Shown here piece after piece: positions 22,307-34,400 of a stretch of DNA of 49,722 nucleotides. The stretch comes from Rozella allomycis CSF55. Taxonomy: Eukaryota; Rozellomycota. Both the position numbers and the translations under genes were made by a program. Location: positions 1 through 49,722 of the forward strand of contig KE560729.1 of the NCBI GenBank assembly GCA_000442015.1, in the 5' to 3' direction. The notes under the pieces were generated by a model. The model saw nothing but the letters and a program-made list of their open reading frames with translations. It ran no database searches and had not been told where the DNA came from. The first letter of the stretch is position 1. Every line of letters begins with the position of its first letter.

Positions 22307-24967
22307 TTAGCTGTTTATCTTTATTAGATTATTGATTCGGTCAATCTCACGCTGCAAATCATCATCATCCTTTGTTGTTGAAACAAATGTTTAGTTTACT
22401 TCTTGATCCATGTAATCAAAACTTTCACTGCCTGTGAAGACATTTTTAGTGTACTTTTTAAGGTCGTCAATTTGATTTGTTGCAGCATTTAATTCTTTGA
22501 GAATCCTATCCTTTTCAACGTTCAAAACATCCATTTGCTTTAATAAATTTCTCTTTTCATGATTTGCATTATTCTTTGTTTGTAATAGTTTATCAATCTC
22601 TTTATTCAAATCGGTGATTTGTTTTTCTTGTTGCCTAACTGCTGCTTGCAACTTTGTAATAATCTAGATTTAAATTGAATTGCAAATAACTTTACAATCT
22701 TTTGATCTGTTGAATTCTGAATGGCGTGGTCTTTTAACGTTATCGCTGCGACCATTTCTCCTTTAACCTTTTCCAACTCCAAACAGACGCTTCTTTCTCT
22801 TCTTACAGCTTCCTTTAACAGATTTTCATAATTAGATGACATAGTTTTGCTTTCTTCTTTCCTTAATAATATGCATTATAATAATTTACCATTTTTCACT
22901 CAGACTTTGCTGTCTCGACATTGTTGCTTGGTATTCCTTGTTCATCCTGTCAAACTCTATTTGCAAACGATCCAGCTTTCCTTGCAATGAATTATTCTTT
23001 TCCTTGTAAGATTTCATGATTGATTCTAATTCACTCTTTGCTTTTTGCTCAATTGTTGAAGCGAGATCATTCTGGTTTTGAAAGGCTACTTCAAGGCTAG
23101 AGAATTTATCTTGAAGTTGAACTTTCTCCAACTTTAAATCTTCATTTTCTTTCTGGGTATTCCTTAAACGTCTGTAAATGTCATCAAGTTGTGATTTCAT
23201 ATTGTCCATTTCCCGTTCAAGTGAATTCTCTCTTCTGTTCCAAGTTACTAGCGAACTATAATTGAATTATAACATGATTACCTTTGAAGTTGATTTACAG
23301 CTTCATCTCTTTCTCTTTGAGTGGAGTTTAATAGTCGATGTAAATTTTCCATCTTATCCTTAATTTGAGTGTTTTCAGTCATTGGAGCAGATCTTAACTT
23401 TTCATATTCCGTCTCTAAAGCTCTTTTCTCTCGCTTTGCTCTTTCCAGTTCTTGATTAAGTTCGGCGTTTCTTAACTCTGCATTCATAAGGTTGGTCTTT
23501 AATGTCTTTTTCTCCTGTGAGAGTTTAGCATCCATTTGGGTCAGTTCTTGATCGATCTTTTCTCTCCATTTCAGTTGATGCTTGGCAAATCGGTCATTTA
23601 GTCTCTTTATTTCTTGTTGGCTCTGCTGTTCCAATGCCAGAGCCTTGTCTCGCTCCAATAAAGTTTCTTCAACTTTTAAAATACTGTTTTGCACTGCCTG
23701 AAACGCCTCTATTTCTTTATTCCCTAGTTCAACCATTCTTTGTTCTATAGATTTTGTTGCCTTGATCAATTGATTATGATCATTAGAGAGTTTTTCTAGC
23801 TCCATTGATTTTCTCTCCAATATCCCCTTCAACTCTATTTTCATAAACCAGTATAATTACCATCACACTCCATACTAAGCTTTTCGTTATTTTTACATTC
23901 TGATTGATAGGATTGCTGTATTTCCCTTAATTTATTTTCAAGATCGTAAATATTTCGGCTTAACATGTCCAACTCATTCTTCCCCTCTTGTAATGCAATT
24001 TCCAGGCTTTTATTGTCTCTCAACACTCTATTATAATCGGATTTCTGTAGTTCAAAATCATGCTCCAAAGTTTTCCAAGTATTTTTCAAGTTATCATATT
24101 CTTGCTGAAGATTCGCATTATGGTTTTGAAGAAATTGATAAGACTCATTCAATTCTAGATGTTGACGCTTCAAGGATGAATATTCATTGTTTATTTGAAA
24201 TACTTTGATGTCTAAAAAATATATCAGATACCTTCTGAGGCCTTATTCTGTACCGCGGCTTTCAGTTTATCCACTTCTTTCAAAACTCTCTCTACCTGGG
24301 AATTAAGCTTTGAATTTTCTTCCGTCAAAAGAGCATTTGTCTCTATGAGATCGCTTTTTAAAACTAAAGAGAGAATTTTACTTGTCATCCTCCGTTGCAT
24401 GTTTGTAGGGCATGAAAATTTGCTCGGCGTTTCCCTTTACGGCAGATTGCAGCTCATTGAAAAGACCTTCATTCTCTTTTATTAACTTGTTTCTTTCTTC
24501 TTTTAGCCTCTGTATTTCGTTCTATATGTAGTTTAAAATATACCTTACATTAGCTTCTTGAGCTTTATCTTGACATTTTAGTAGCTTCATATCATAGGCT
24601 ATAAGCAATGACTGAATAGGATGTGCATGATTCATCCAGTCAGGTAACATAGAGTTTGATATCTACGGGCTCAAATGATTATTGCGGTACCTTTTTGACT
24701 CGTGCCTGCTCTTCATTTGTTAATGGAATTTTCTGTTGATAAACAGCTAATTCTGCTGAAAGTCTTTCCACTAAAAATATAAATGGTTCACTGTGTACCT
24801 GTTTTCTTTAAGAAATCACTGTTTTGTGCCTGAGGCTGTGTTGTTTGTGGTCTTGGTAAATCATTTAAATTCAATGACAATCTCCTTTTTGGTGTCTCTA
24901 AGTCATGGTTATCTAACGCAATATTTGCCCTATTGGGTGAGCCAGGCGCGGAAGGAAAATGATTCAT
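22307..24967 (-). CDS. Coiled-coil protein, SCLT1-like (centriole distal appendage)
   Basis: Nearly the whole protein is heptad-repeat coiled coil, cut by many ~26-32 nt introns. The N-terminus is short, Pro/Asn rich and disordered. Then comes HPIQSLLIAYDMKLLKC, reminiscent of the segment before the coiled coil in SCLT1, and near the C-terminus SEKWKEESKTMSSNYENLL, which resembles the RWKEETKKL region of that protein. The last exon encodes an acidic DDDDLQREIDRIN tail ending at 22307. SCLT1 docks centrioles to membrane in ciliated cells. Coiled coils give misleading similarity, so the family call is tentative, while the gene itself is well supported. Confidence 0.55.
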
Positions 24968-25271
24968 TAAATTTGTTTACATTTAAGATTTGAAACAATT
25001 TTATCCGAGGATTTGATATCAAACCCGAATTAAGAAAATCCAAAAGATTATATGCACGAACTGAACATATTTTTTTATTGTTAATGACTATCCGAATTAG
25101 AATAGGTGTTTATAAGAAACACTTAAAGTCGTCATTTTGAAGCCGTTTTCTCTTATTAATTGCCATTGATCATTATTAATTGAGTTGTTAAAAATAGGTT
25201 TATAGTTATCCCTGATAGCCCGCCACGATATAATTTTTTTTGCCTGCGCCACAAAGGATCACATTCCAAAG
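24968..25271. promoter_or_regulatory. 304-bp divergent intergenic region
   Basis: This AT-rich stretch separates the start codons of the SCLT1-like gene (minus) and the transporter (plus) and is the longest spacer in the gene-dense part apart from the cap-binding region. It must hold both promoters. I see no tRNA, conserved box or further ORF of note. Confidence 0.4.
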
Positions 25272-26892
25272 ATGGTTAAGCATGCCGATGAAAAGAAAGG
25301 TAACATTCTAACTATACGAAGATTTAGAAACAGATGGGTTCTTTACAACTATATTCAACCGCGAATTTTGGATGCATAATTTGTTGATAGTGCCAAAAGT
25401 TCTATTTTTTTCAATGATTTTTGCCATTAATACATGTTATGTAAGTCTTAAATTCTTATTTCATTAGACATACAGAACAAGATTCTTCAGGCATGAATTC
25501 GGAATACCGACAAATAATTATGGAATCCTTGCATCTATTCTTTCTTTGGTTGCTTTTGCATCCGCTCCATTCTGGACATATCTTGCTGACCGATTGCGCA
25601 AACCGAAGGTGATATTGATGATTGCTGCCTTTGGACAAGCCGCGTCATTTTTTCTCTTTCTCTTGATTAAAAGAGGAACAATAGACACTTTGTTGCAAAC
25701 AATGGTAGCGGTTGTTTGCGTAGGATCTTTAGTTAATTTTTTCAATGGCGCGCTTTATCCTTTATTGGATCGAATTGTTGTCGTTATTCTTTCTTCATCC
25801 ACGCATGGTACCATTTCAAAGGATCTTTATGGTCGCCAAAGATTATGGGGTTCTCTTGGCAATTTCATCGCTGTTTCCTTAATGGGTTTTCTTATGCATG
25901 GTGATAATTATCAAGTTACTTACCCTGCCGTTGGGATTTCTTTCACAATATTTTTGATCATCGGTTACTATTTGATACCATCTGATAAAATTCATAAAAA
26001 TAAAAATGTCGAAGATGATCATGACAAAGGTGAAAAAGAAGCAAACTCAGACGCAGAAAAATTCTCCACTTGGGAATCAATGAAGAAGCTTTTTGGAAAT
26101 CCCAGATTTTCATTCTTTCTTTTAATTGTTTTGTTTAACGGCCTGGCAAAAGCAATGGGATCTCATTTCATGTCAAATTACCTTGAAGAGGAGGCTGACG
26201 GTTTAAGTGCAACGAAAGGGCAAGTTGCTATTGCCTCAAATTGTGGCCAAACTATGGAAATATTAATTTTTCTCTTTTCTAAAGATTTAATTCAACGTTT
26301 TGGAATTAACACTTTAATGGTCGTCGCCCAATTGTCCTTAATTATTCGCTTTGCTATCCATTCATTCTTACCTGTTGGACAAAGTAAATTTTGTGTGAAA
26401 TTGATAAAATAAGATAATGAAATTTATATTTACATTGCCTATTTCGCGGAAGCCATGAAAGGAATCAGTTTTGGATGCATGACTGCCAGTGGTGTTATGG
26501 TTGCGGTAAAAGAAGCACCAAAGCACCTTCAAGCTACAGCTCAAGGGTTATTTTCAGGGATCTATATTGGTTTAGCTCCATCTCTCGCAGGCATTATCGG
26601 CTATATGTTGATCCCTGATGTTGCTCCACTCTCTGAAGATGAATCCGAAGCAAGCATTTTGAATAGAAAACTTGAATTACTGAAATCATCGAATGGTTTC
26701 TTCCAACGCAATAATGGCGCTTTCAGACTAGCATTTTTGATGGCTTTAATGGCCTTCATTATCCTTATCATTAAATTAATATTTTTTACGGAACGCGAGA
26801 CAGAAGAAATAAAGTTTAAGAAAATCGAACTGACAGAGGTAAAAAACGAGAAAGACGAAGTATTGAAATCTGCGGAAGCAGAGGTTAAATGA
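25272..26892 (+). CDS. Major facilitator superfamily transporter, MFSD6/LacY-like
   Basis: Twelve-helix membrane transporter of the MFS_1-like group. The N-terminal half shows NYGILASILSLVAFASAPFW and LADRLRKPKVI (the loop 2-3 motif), and the C-terminal half EAMKGISFGCMTASG with HLQATAQGLFSGIYIGL, typical of MFSD6-type proteins. A charged cytoplasmic loop separates the halves. Introns of 28, 27 and 30 nt give 511 residues. The substrate cannot be read from sequence. The tail is Lys/Glu rich. It ends 47 bp from the PSF3 stop on the other strand. Confidence 0.85.
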
Positions 26893-26939
26893 GTTTCATA
26901 AATAAAAATGCACTTCTAAATTACAACATTTATTAATTT

Positions 26940-27657
26940 TTAGATTGTTTCCTTCCTTCTAATCTTGCTCTGAACAATAGCCTCGGTCGCCTCTAGCATG
27001 CCTCTCTTTTTGGAATTCCAATCATTAAACTCCAAAATATTTGCCGCTCCCATTTGAAACACTATTATGTCTCATTAATTTTCATACTATCCTTTTCTGT
27101 ATTGTCTAAGCGCAAATAAAAGGAGCTTGATCGGTCATTAGGAGTACTAAAACACCGTTTTGCAATTTCATTTATTCTGGTGGAAAACGCTTTGGCGACA
27201 ATATTTGCAAGTTCTATATCATTCGAATACCATTATTTGTCATCCCAATATTTTACTTTTTGATGAATGTAAAACTAAAGAGAAAATAAAAGGGACAGTA
27301 ATTGTTTAAAGGCATTGATTCCGGAGATACCTTGAGATCTTCTTGTACTTTTGTCCCTAATATCTTTGGAAGACGAAAATCAACGAGTTCACTCTTTACA
27401 AAATCTATTGAATATTACTGTTCTTGTAGCGTTTCTATTAGCCACAAAGGTATGTCTACTTCCATTGTTTCCTTTTTATAAGTGTTTGAATATAATACTG
27501 CAGTATTGCGAACATTTTCTTCTTTAAATAATGACATGAAAGATAGTAGTTCTTCTTCGGGCACACATTGGCATTTCTATAAAAATTTGATTATTAAATC
27601 TACCATATCTTCAGCAAGAAATAGATCGATATCAAAGTAACGATCGTTAGCATCCAT
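26940..27657 (-). CDS. PSF3: GINS complex subunit Psf3
   Basis: Part of GINS, which with Cdc45 and MCM forms the replicative helicase. Recognised by YFDIDLFLAED at the N-terminus, VDIPLWLIETL, FRLPKILGTKVQEDLKVSP, LANIVAKAFSTRINEIAKR and the end MGAANILEFNDWNSKKR. Four introns of 26-27 nt give 203 residues, the usual size. The third intron (27241-27266) ends in TG; reading it as coding would place an in-frame TAA at 27243-27245 in this essential gene, and no AG-ending alternative of normal length keeps frame. Confidence 0.85.
27241..27266 (-). other. Non-canonical GT-TG intron in PSF3
   Basis: On the minus strand, 26 nt from GTAAAA to AAATAATG. Removal joins FTFIKK to YSNDIELANIV in frame, giving the expected Psf3 spacing. 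The TG is the first G after a TAAT motif. Confidence 0.65.
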
Positions 27658-27800
27658 TCAAGAAAAATTGTCAGCCACCTGCCTAGAAAACATTCACTGT
27701 ATTTTAAAATAAACCATTACAAACTATATTTATTAAAGATGCTTATGTAATATAAATTTAGCTATATGTTCGACGTGGATTAACCTAGCCACGTTTCCGT

Positions 27801-28586
27801 ATGAAATTTTTAGCATTACTGACATTCTTCACCGCTCTTTACAAGTGTTCCGATATCGAGGATGAATTTGAAGGAGAAGCCGAACAACCATTACAAAAGT
27901 TGCAAATAACTGCCAAGGGAATATTCCCTAGAAATCCATTTGGAAGTAAGTGATATTTTATATTTTAAAGAGACCTTGTTTCTGGTGAAAAAACTGATAT
28001 GTTAATTGGGTTTGACAATCAAAGTGCAGAACCTGTGTCAGTACTTGGAGTGAGGGGTAGTTTCCACAGCCCTGAAAATCAAAACCATGTTCTAAGCAAT
28101 GTACCAAATTTTCATAATTTTTTTGTAGTTGACTTTTTCTAGAGTGGAAGCATTGTTGCTGCCAAATTCACAAACGACTGTCAAGTACACTTTTATGCCC
28201 GAGATCGGTGAGCAAGACGTGCGATTTATTGCGACTGCATTCATTGCTGGAGGGAAGGTAGCTTTATTTTAATTCAACGAATTAGGCTGAAGAAATTCAA
28301 CAAATAACTGTTTATGATGATGTTATTAAAATTGTTGAATCAACATCTGGTTTTGACTTTCAAATGTAAACCTTCTGCGATTTATTTAGCTAGGGCATTT
28401 TTGTACTTGATGGGATGTGTTATTTTAGGATTTACTTTTGTCTCTTTGAAAAGCACTTACATGCCACAAATTGTAAAACAAGAAAAGGTTGAACGTAAAC
28501 CGCAAGCGCCAACTACATTGGACACTGACTGGCTTCCAACTGAACTTCAACGCAAGAAAGAAAAGGTTAGGGGAAGAAAAGCTTAA
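27801..28586 (+). CDS. Translocon-associated protein alpha (SSR1/Irc22)
   Basis: ER membrane glycoprotein associated with the Sec61 translocon. An N-terminal signal peptide (MKFLALLTFFTALYKC) precedes an acidic stretch, then the conserved lumenal domain (LIGFDNQSAEPVSVLGVRGS, then SRVEALLPPNSQTTVKYTFMP), one membrane span (FLYLMGCVILGFTFVS) and a Lys/Arg-rich cytosolic tail. Introns of 27, 28, 28 and 28 nt give 224 residues. The N-terminal acidic stretch is shorter than in animals. It is head-to-head with PSF3 (143 bp) and tail-to-tail with NASP (15 bp). Confidence 0.85.
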
Positions 28587-28601
28587 ATAAAAGAATTAAA
28601 T

Positions 28602-29942
28602 TTATTGTTCAATTTTTGTCTTTTTTGAATCGTTGGATTCGGTTGGTTCTTCATTTTCTTTACGTTTGATTGACTCATCATTCTTTGGTTTCTTTTTGAT
28701 CAAATTGCTTAAATCGTTTATTGGAATTTGATTGTTTGAAATTTTTGGAAAAGTTTCTTCCTTCAATTTGGAATTGGCTTGTTCAAGCGATGACTTTAAA
28801 TCTTCAATCTATTTTTATTATTCAAAATATTTATTTTACTTTTGCTTCAAGATCAGGAAAAAGAATTTCTAAATCTTGAATTTCTCTATTAATCGAATCT
28901 AAATCTAAGTTTTCTTCAGTAGCCTTTTCTTTTCCTTTTGAGTTTTCCAATTCATTTTTCTTTTTGGAAAATTCTTCTTTTCTCTTGGTTAATTTTTCAA
29001 GGGCAACTTTCATATTTTCAATCGCTTCATTAAAGTTATTGTCATATTCAAGAGCCAAAGCTTTCTTAAAATAAAGTTCGGCAATTTCTCTTTCAACATC
29101 CTTTTGAATTGATTCTTTCAATTTAATAGCATTAGAAAAATCTTCTTCTGCTTGCTTGAAGTTTTCTATTAAAAATGCGTAAAATTGGTTACCATTTTCA
29201 ATTGAAATTTCTCCCAAGGCAGCATGAACATCAGCCAACTTCAATTTATTTTCATCTCCTTCCATTTTCTCTAAAATAACTCTGGCGACATCAAGAACTT
29301 CCCAAGCCAAATGAAAATCATCAGCTGGCTCTTCAATGTTTTGTTCATCTTCACCTTCTTGAACTTCTTCACCCTCTTTGCTTCCTTCAATTTCTGGCTC
29401 TTGGTCTACTTTTTCATTATCTTCTGAAGTTCCTTTTTCCTCCTGTTTTTGATTTACATTCTCTTCAGTTCTTTCATCTTCAAAGTCAATAACTTTGGCT
29501 ACAGCTTCAATTAACTTGTCTTGTCCAGCGGCTTCTTTAAAATCTTCATTAAGTAATGCGGAATTCTCAATGGCATATTTTAACAATGCCATTCCATACT
29601 CATAATACACTTCTACGCATTCAGGAGCAAGTTGTCCATACTTTTCAGTTCTATAACCAATTAAATAATATCTTACATTTCTTCAAGTGCATCGGAAAAA
29701 CTCTCTATGGCTGACTCCAACTCTCCCGTCTTTAAAAAGTCCCTTGCCAATTCAAGAAACGACTTTTCTTCTACAGAAACTGTTTCTTCTTGATTTTTCA
29801 CCACAGTACTCACATCTTTAACATTTATCACAGTGTCAGCGCCTTCCTCGCTAGCTTTAACATTTTCTGAAGTCATAGTTGTGCAGGGGTTCTTTCCCGC
29901 CAAAGTGCGCAACATGCTCCAGACTTTTGATAAAGCGTACAT
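28602..29942 (-). CDS. NASP/Hif1/Sim3-type histone H3-H4 chaperone
   Basis: SHNi-TPR histone chaperone, nuclear and cytosolic. TPR1 (FLELARDFLKTGELESAIESF) is followed by TPR2, which is interrupted by a long acidic Glu/Asp/Gln insert (the histone-binding acidic tract), then TPR3-4 (LADVHAALGEISIENGNQFY and YFKKALALEYDNNFNEAIENM). The C-terminus has Lys-rich nuclear-import sequence. Introns of 26 and 31 nt give 427 residues. The N-terminal ~20 residues (MYALSKVWSMLRTLAGKN) look faintly like a presequence; an internal Met at residue 23 could be used instead. Confidence 0.88.
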
Positions 29943-30049
29943 TTTTTAAAAAAAGAGCTATAAATAGAATGATAATCTATTCTTAATAGTCCATTTATTC
30001 ACGGTGGCTTGTATTCATCGCACTCTAACCAAACACCTTTGTATATATA

Positions 30050-30244
30050 ATGAGCACTACTCCTACACGGGACATGATTTTTGATGCCTTGATGACCGAA
30101 ATTGAACAAACCATTCATTCAGTTGAAGAGAGATTTTGTGAGAATAGACCAGACTATTGTCAAAAACAGAAAAGAGCTAGACAACAGAGTCTTTTACCGA
30201 GGATAGCTAAAGTTCCAATGCATCCAGCTCCATATCGATCCTAA
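30050..30244 (+). CDS. Small ORF, 64 residues, unknown
   Basis: An ATG-started ORF of 64 residues fills the space between NASP (start 29942, opposite strand) and GET4 (start 30300). It is charged: an acidic helix-like first half (MIFDALMTEIEQTIHSVEERF) and a Lys/Arg/Gln/Pro-rich second half. No signal peptide, membrane span or known motif. Its placement with ordinary spacing on both sides favours a real gene, but it could also be an upstream ORF or first exon. I do not recognise it. Confidence 0.45.
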   Translation: MSTTPTRDMIFDALMTEIEQTIHSVEERFCENRPDYCQKQKRARQQSLLPRIAKVPMHPAPYRS

Positions 30245-30299
30245 TCAATAAATTAACTTGACATTTAGCATTGACGATTTTAGAAATTTCTAGATTCCA

Positions 30300-31344
30300 A
30301 TGGACGAATTTCTTTCCCTTTTAAACGATAAAAATATTTACGAAGCGCATCAACATTTCATATCTACATGTATGAAGTAAAATTATTGTTATACATACAT
30401 GCAGATTGGAAAGAAAGAAAAAATACCAAGAGTCATTCAACTTGATGATCGAAGGATTAAAGGCTTTAATTGAAAAGAAAGAACATCAAAGTGCCAAAGA
30501 TATTTTTATTCGTATATTTACAATGGCAAAGAAATATGATTACAATATCAGTGCGTTTNCTTGATGATCGAAGGATTAAAAGCTTTAATTGAAAAGAAAG
30601 AACATCAAAGTGCCAAAGATATTTTTATTCGTATATTTACAATGGCAAAGAAATATGATTACAATATCAGTGCGTTTGAAAACGATCTCGTAAATGCAGC
30701 ATCCGCTCTTCCTGCTTCTATAGATGTTACGAATTATCTCTTATCGTAAAACACGTTTTTTAATATTTTCTAGGATATTTAAGACAAACGAGGCATATAA
30801 AACTATTGCACAGTCTTGGATTAACGGTAATATTATCTAAATTTACCATACTTTAGCGGCGGATTTTAAGAAAGCGTCAGAAGCTATAGTTAATGTTAAG
30901 GATTCATATAATTTGCTTGCACCGCATATTGACTCTATAGAAATTGATTTAATTATCGAAATAATCCTCAAGTACTTACTTTTTGTTGACTTTAGAAGGT
31001 ATACATGCAATCAAAATTTGAATGATGCATACATGCTTACTAGGCTAGCACTAAGCAAGTTTCCTATTAACGATACGTTGTCGTCTGATGACATGGTACT
31101 ATCATCAAGTAGCCAGCCATTGCTGAACTTTGCTCAATTATTTTTGCTTTGCATTGAAAGAAATAATGTTGCTCAATTAAAATCAGTGATAAATCATTAC
31201 AGCCAAGAAATTGAAAATAAGAAATGGAAGGCTTTAGTTACTTCTATCGGTCACAAGTACTTTTCAATCAATTTATTTCCAAACGCAGCTAATCAAGTTA
31301 ATCCACTGGCTAATATAATGAGCCAGCTTTTGTCTGGTAAATAA
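30300..31344 (+). CDS. GET4: Get4 (GET pathway, tail-anchored protein targeting)
   Basis: Scaffold that with Get5 hands tail-anchored proteins to Get3. Helical-repeat protein with EAHQHFISTC and KKYQESFNLMIEGLKALIEKKEHQSA at the N-terminus, and PLLNFAQLFLLCIER with a final NPLANIMSQLL, typical of Get4. Introns of 28, 28 and 30 nt are clear. A 118-bp block is duplicated around N30559; removing one copy plus the N restores an exact reading frame of 279 residues, evidence that the duplication is an assembly artefact. A 24-nt in-frame GT-AG segment near 30972 may or may not be spliced. Confidence 0.82.
30441..30677 (+). repeat. Direct repeat around N30559 (probable unmerged allelic overlap)
   Basis: Positions 30441-30558 and 30560-30677 are the same 118 bp of GET4 with one SNP. 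Deleting one copy together with the N (119 nt) puts the gene back in frame. Confidence 0.85.
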
Positions 31345-31412
31345 AATATAGAATATTTATTTTTTCCTAGTTCGCTTGCATACCGTTGACCGTTGTCAAG
31401 TTGAAAAATATC

Positions 31413-34400
31413 ATGAAATCAAATGAGAGAATTAATCAATTTAAAGTTTACTCGGGTATATCAGGCATTACTTCAATGTCATTAATGGCACTAAATGAGG
31501 TCCAAAATACTCATAGCGTAGAATCGAATATAAACTTGGATGAAAGGAATGAATTGCAGCAAGTACGAGCAGAAGTAGAAGAAGTTATGTTCCCTGAATT
31601 CCCATTTGTACCAAGAAAAAACGATGTTAGATCTTACACCAATTTTCAAAGTAAAAAAGTCAAAGAAGTTACTGACATTATCAAGGAAATTGAATCCAAG
31701 AAGAAATCTATTGAAGACGACATAATTGTTTCACAGTTGGGACAATCGCCTGGAAAAGATGTATTGGGATTCTTAGATATAAAAAGTCTCGAAGAAGAAC
31801 TGATACCAGAAGATTTCCGGCCAAAATACATAAAGCTGGATTCTGAAGATGAGACACCAGAACCGAATTTTGAAATTCTATCAGAATCCGATATAGACAA
31901 TGGATTTCTTCCTCTCATTGATCAGCATCGAATACCTATAGGATCTGATTTGTCTAACGGATTTAAGAATTTCAAACCACCTGTTCAAGTTCAAAAAATT
32001 AACTTATCACACAAAGTTACAGCAAGAAGAAGTACTATTGCTATTACTAAACGGCAGTTAACGAGATTAAATTCATCAATATCCATATCTGAGAGAATAG
32101 AGAGATTGAGATCAAGTGGAGACTTTGGGTCAGCCATTTTTGAGGCCATGAATGTTTCATATGTTCCTAAGCGATCAAAAATACTAGAAGTCATGCATGG
32201 ACACTATGAAGAGCGACAAGATAAAAATAAGAGAATCTTTATGGAAAAGCTATCGGAATATGAAAAAATAAAGACATCAATGCCTATGTTAAAGTTGGAT
32301 GATAAAACAATCAAGGAAATACAAGTACCAAAGCGTTATTCCAAATATTAGAATTATTTGAAGCCAAACACTGATGAGATTATTGAAACCAGCAAGATTG
32401 ATTATGAAAACTATGATGTTCCTGGGACGCCGCCCTCATCCCCTGTTGTGGACGAAGAGACGTTGGATGATAATGATGCCTCTACCGTTTCGGATAAAAA
32501 GATCACTAAAAATAACACAGTAAAAAGCAATATTAATATATAATGATCAAAATTGTTCCAGCACATAGAACTGACAAAAATGATGACTCAAACGGGAAGG
32601 ATTTCACGTAATTTTGAGATTAATTTGTTTACAGTGTTAAAGAGTTCTTAATCGCAAATGGCAAAGTAATTGAATCTTTGCCCCCTTTCATTGCATTCAA
32701 ACAAAAGAATATACAAAAATGGGGCCCATTACTTTGTATCATCCAAGACATGGAAAAGCTCTTAACAAAATACTCGGTTCCGCTTTGCCAAGTCGACTGT
32801 AAAAAGTTGGAGATGCTAGCAGCCAGATTCTGGATGGAGAAACCAACAGACAAACATTTGATTTCTACGTTTGTAAATGCAAATCAAGTAGAAACAATAT
32901 AATTGTTTTACAAGGTCGAAAAAATAATCCGTACACCTGGCAATCTTTACAAATCTAATGACCGAGATAATAACGCTCTGCTTAAAATCCAAGCGACTTG
33001 GAGAATGTACAAGTGTAGACAATGGTATTTGGATCAGCTCAATAGAAAATCTGCAGCTGCTATATTTTTAAGATATTTCAACGCAATTAAAAATAAGAGA
33101 TATTCGCGCGAGCGTTTGGAGGTACCCCAATTTACGCATCCTGACCCAGCAAAGGAAAGCGGAAATTAGGACAGTTTATAAATCTGTTCAAGCAGAGTAT
33201 TACGCGGGGAATAATTTTTACTTGAAATACGAGTAATTAGCTTGCATTGTTTTAGAAAGCCTCTTATTTCATTTTATTGTTCCGCCTAAAAGCGCCCGAC
33301 AGCAAACACACTTTGAAGAATTCTGCAGGGATTGTATTGTGCCGTATACATCTATGTAAATTAATCCTGTAATAGTTATAGATTGACTGATCTTATTGAC
33401 AAGGCGAAAAAGCTCGTCATTATTTGCAGTTTTGAGATTCCAGAGTCTATATTGAGTATCTACAGAAATATATTACGTAAGCTAATCCGGCGAGTTTTTT
33501 AGAATATCATGGTATAAAAATGGATGAAAATGTCATATGGATAATGCCAGAAACGCTAATGTATTACCCTAAATATTCTAGTGTTATTGCTGCGATGGAG
33601 ACAAGTGATAGAACTGTGAAAAAGATATGCGAATTAGCAAATTCTGTTTCTAATAAGTTAGCATTAACCGGGAAATTGTCTACAAAGGAAGCAAATCTCG
33701 TGAATGTAAATAATCCGTATTAAAATTGTTAGTCTATTGATGTACCGTTCTTTGCACCAGACGTCTATTTAAATCCTTTGTCAAATAGAGTACAAGTGAT
33801 GGAATTTTTGCAAAAACATGGACTTCCAACCTTACCTTATCAAATATGCACACCCAAAACAGAAGAGGATATCTTTGCATGCTTAAATGAAATAAGAGAG
33901 AAGCATCCAAATTATCCCAGGTAAATTGAAAATTTGACTAATAGTTGATGGTGTTTGAAGATTAATGACTTTGATAGTTGTGGCATCGCATACATCAGTA
34001 ATTGTTCCAATCACATTAAACTTAGATTCGTCATCTTTGGATGAAAAGATATACTTAGATATGGCGTTTTGTCATATAAAATTTAACAATTTAAGAGAAT
34101 ATTTGATTGCAAGTGGGAAGGACCCGCTCATAATTCAAGCCAGTCCTCACTTGTTTGGTGGTTTGGCTTGTGCATTGTTTCTGGTCATTTATCCGGACAA
34201 AAATTTTAAAATTGAAGGCATGGTTGATCTTATTTTCAAGGAACCATTCGATGCCATTGGTTTCAGAGCGCCATCGTCTGCTACGATACCTTTGGAATTT
34301 ATAGAGAAATTATGCTTGTCCTTATATGAAGAGGGTATAATTGGGTCTGTCACCGTGGAGTTTGTTCTTAAAGAAACATCTAGTGATCCATTCGACACAG

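Noticed and set aside
25456-25745. Minus-strand ORFs within the MFS transporter
   Set aside because: Overlap conserved transporter exons and carry no motif.
27243-27245. In-frame TAA in PSF3 as a pseudogene or stop-codon reassignment
   Set aside because: It lies inside a 26-nt intron. TAA, TAG and TGA all act as normal stops in the other genes, so there is no sign of a changed code.
32541-32545. Overlapping stop/start (TAATG) suggesting two genes or a bacterial-style overlap
   Set aside because: A 26-nt GT-TG intron of typical size joins the two parts into one protein; the overlap is a by-product.
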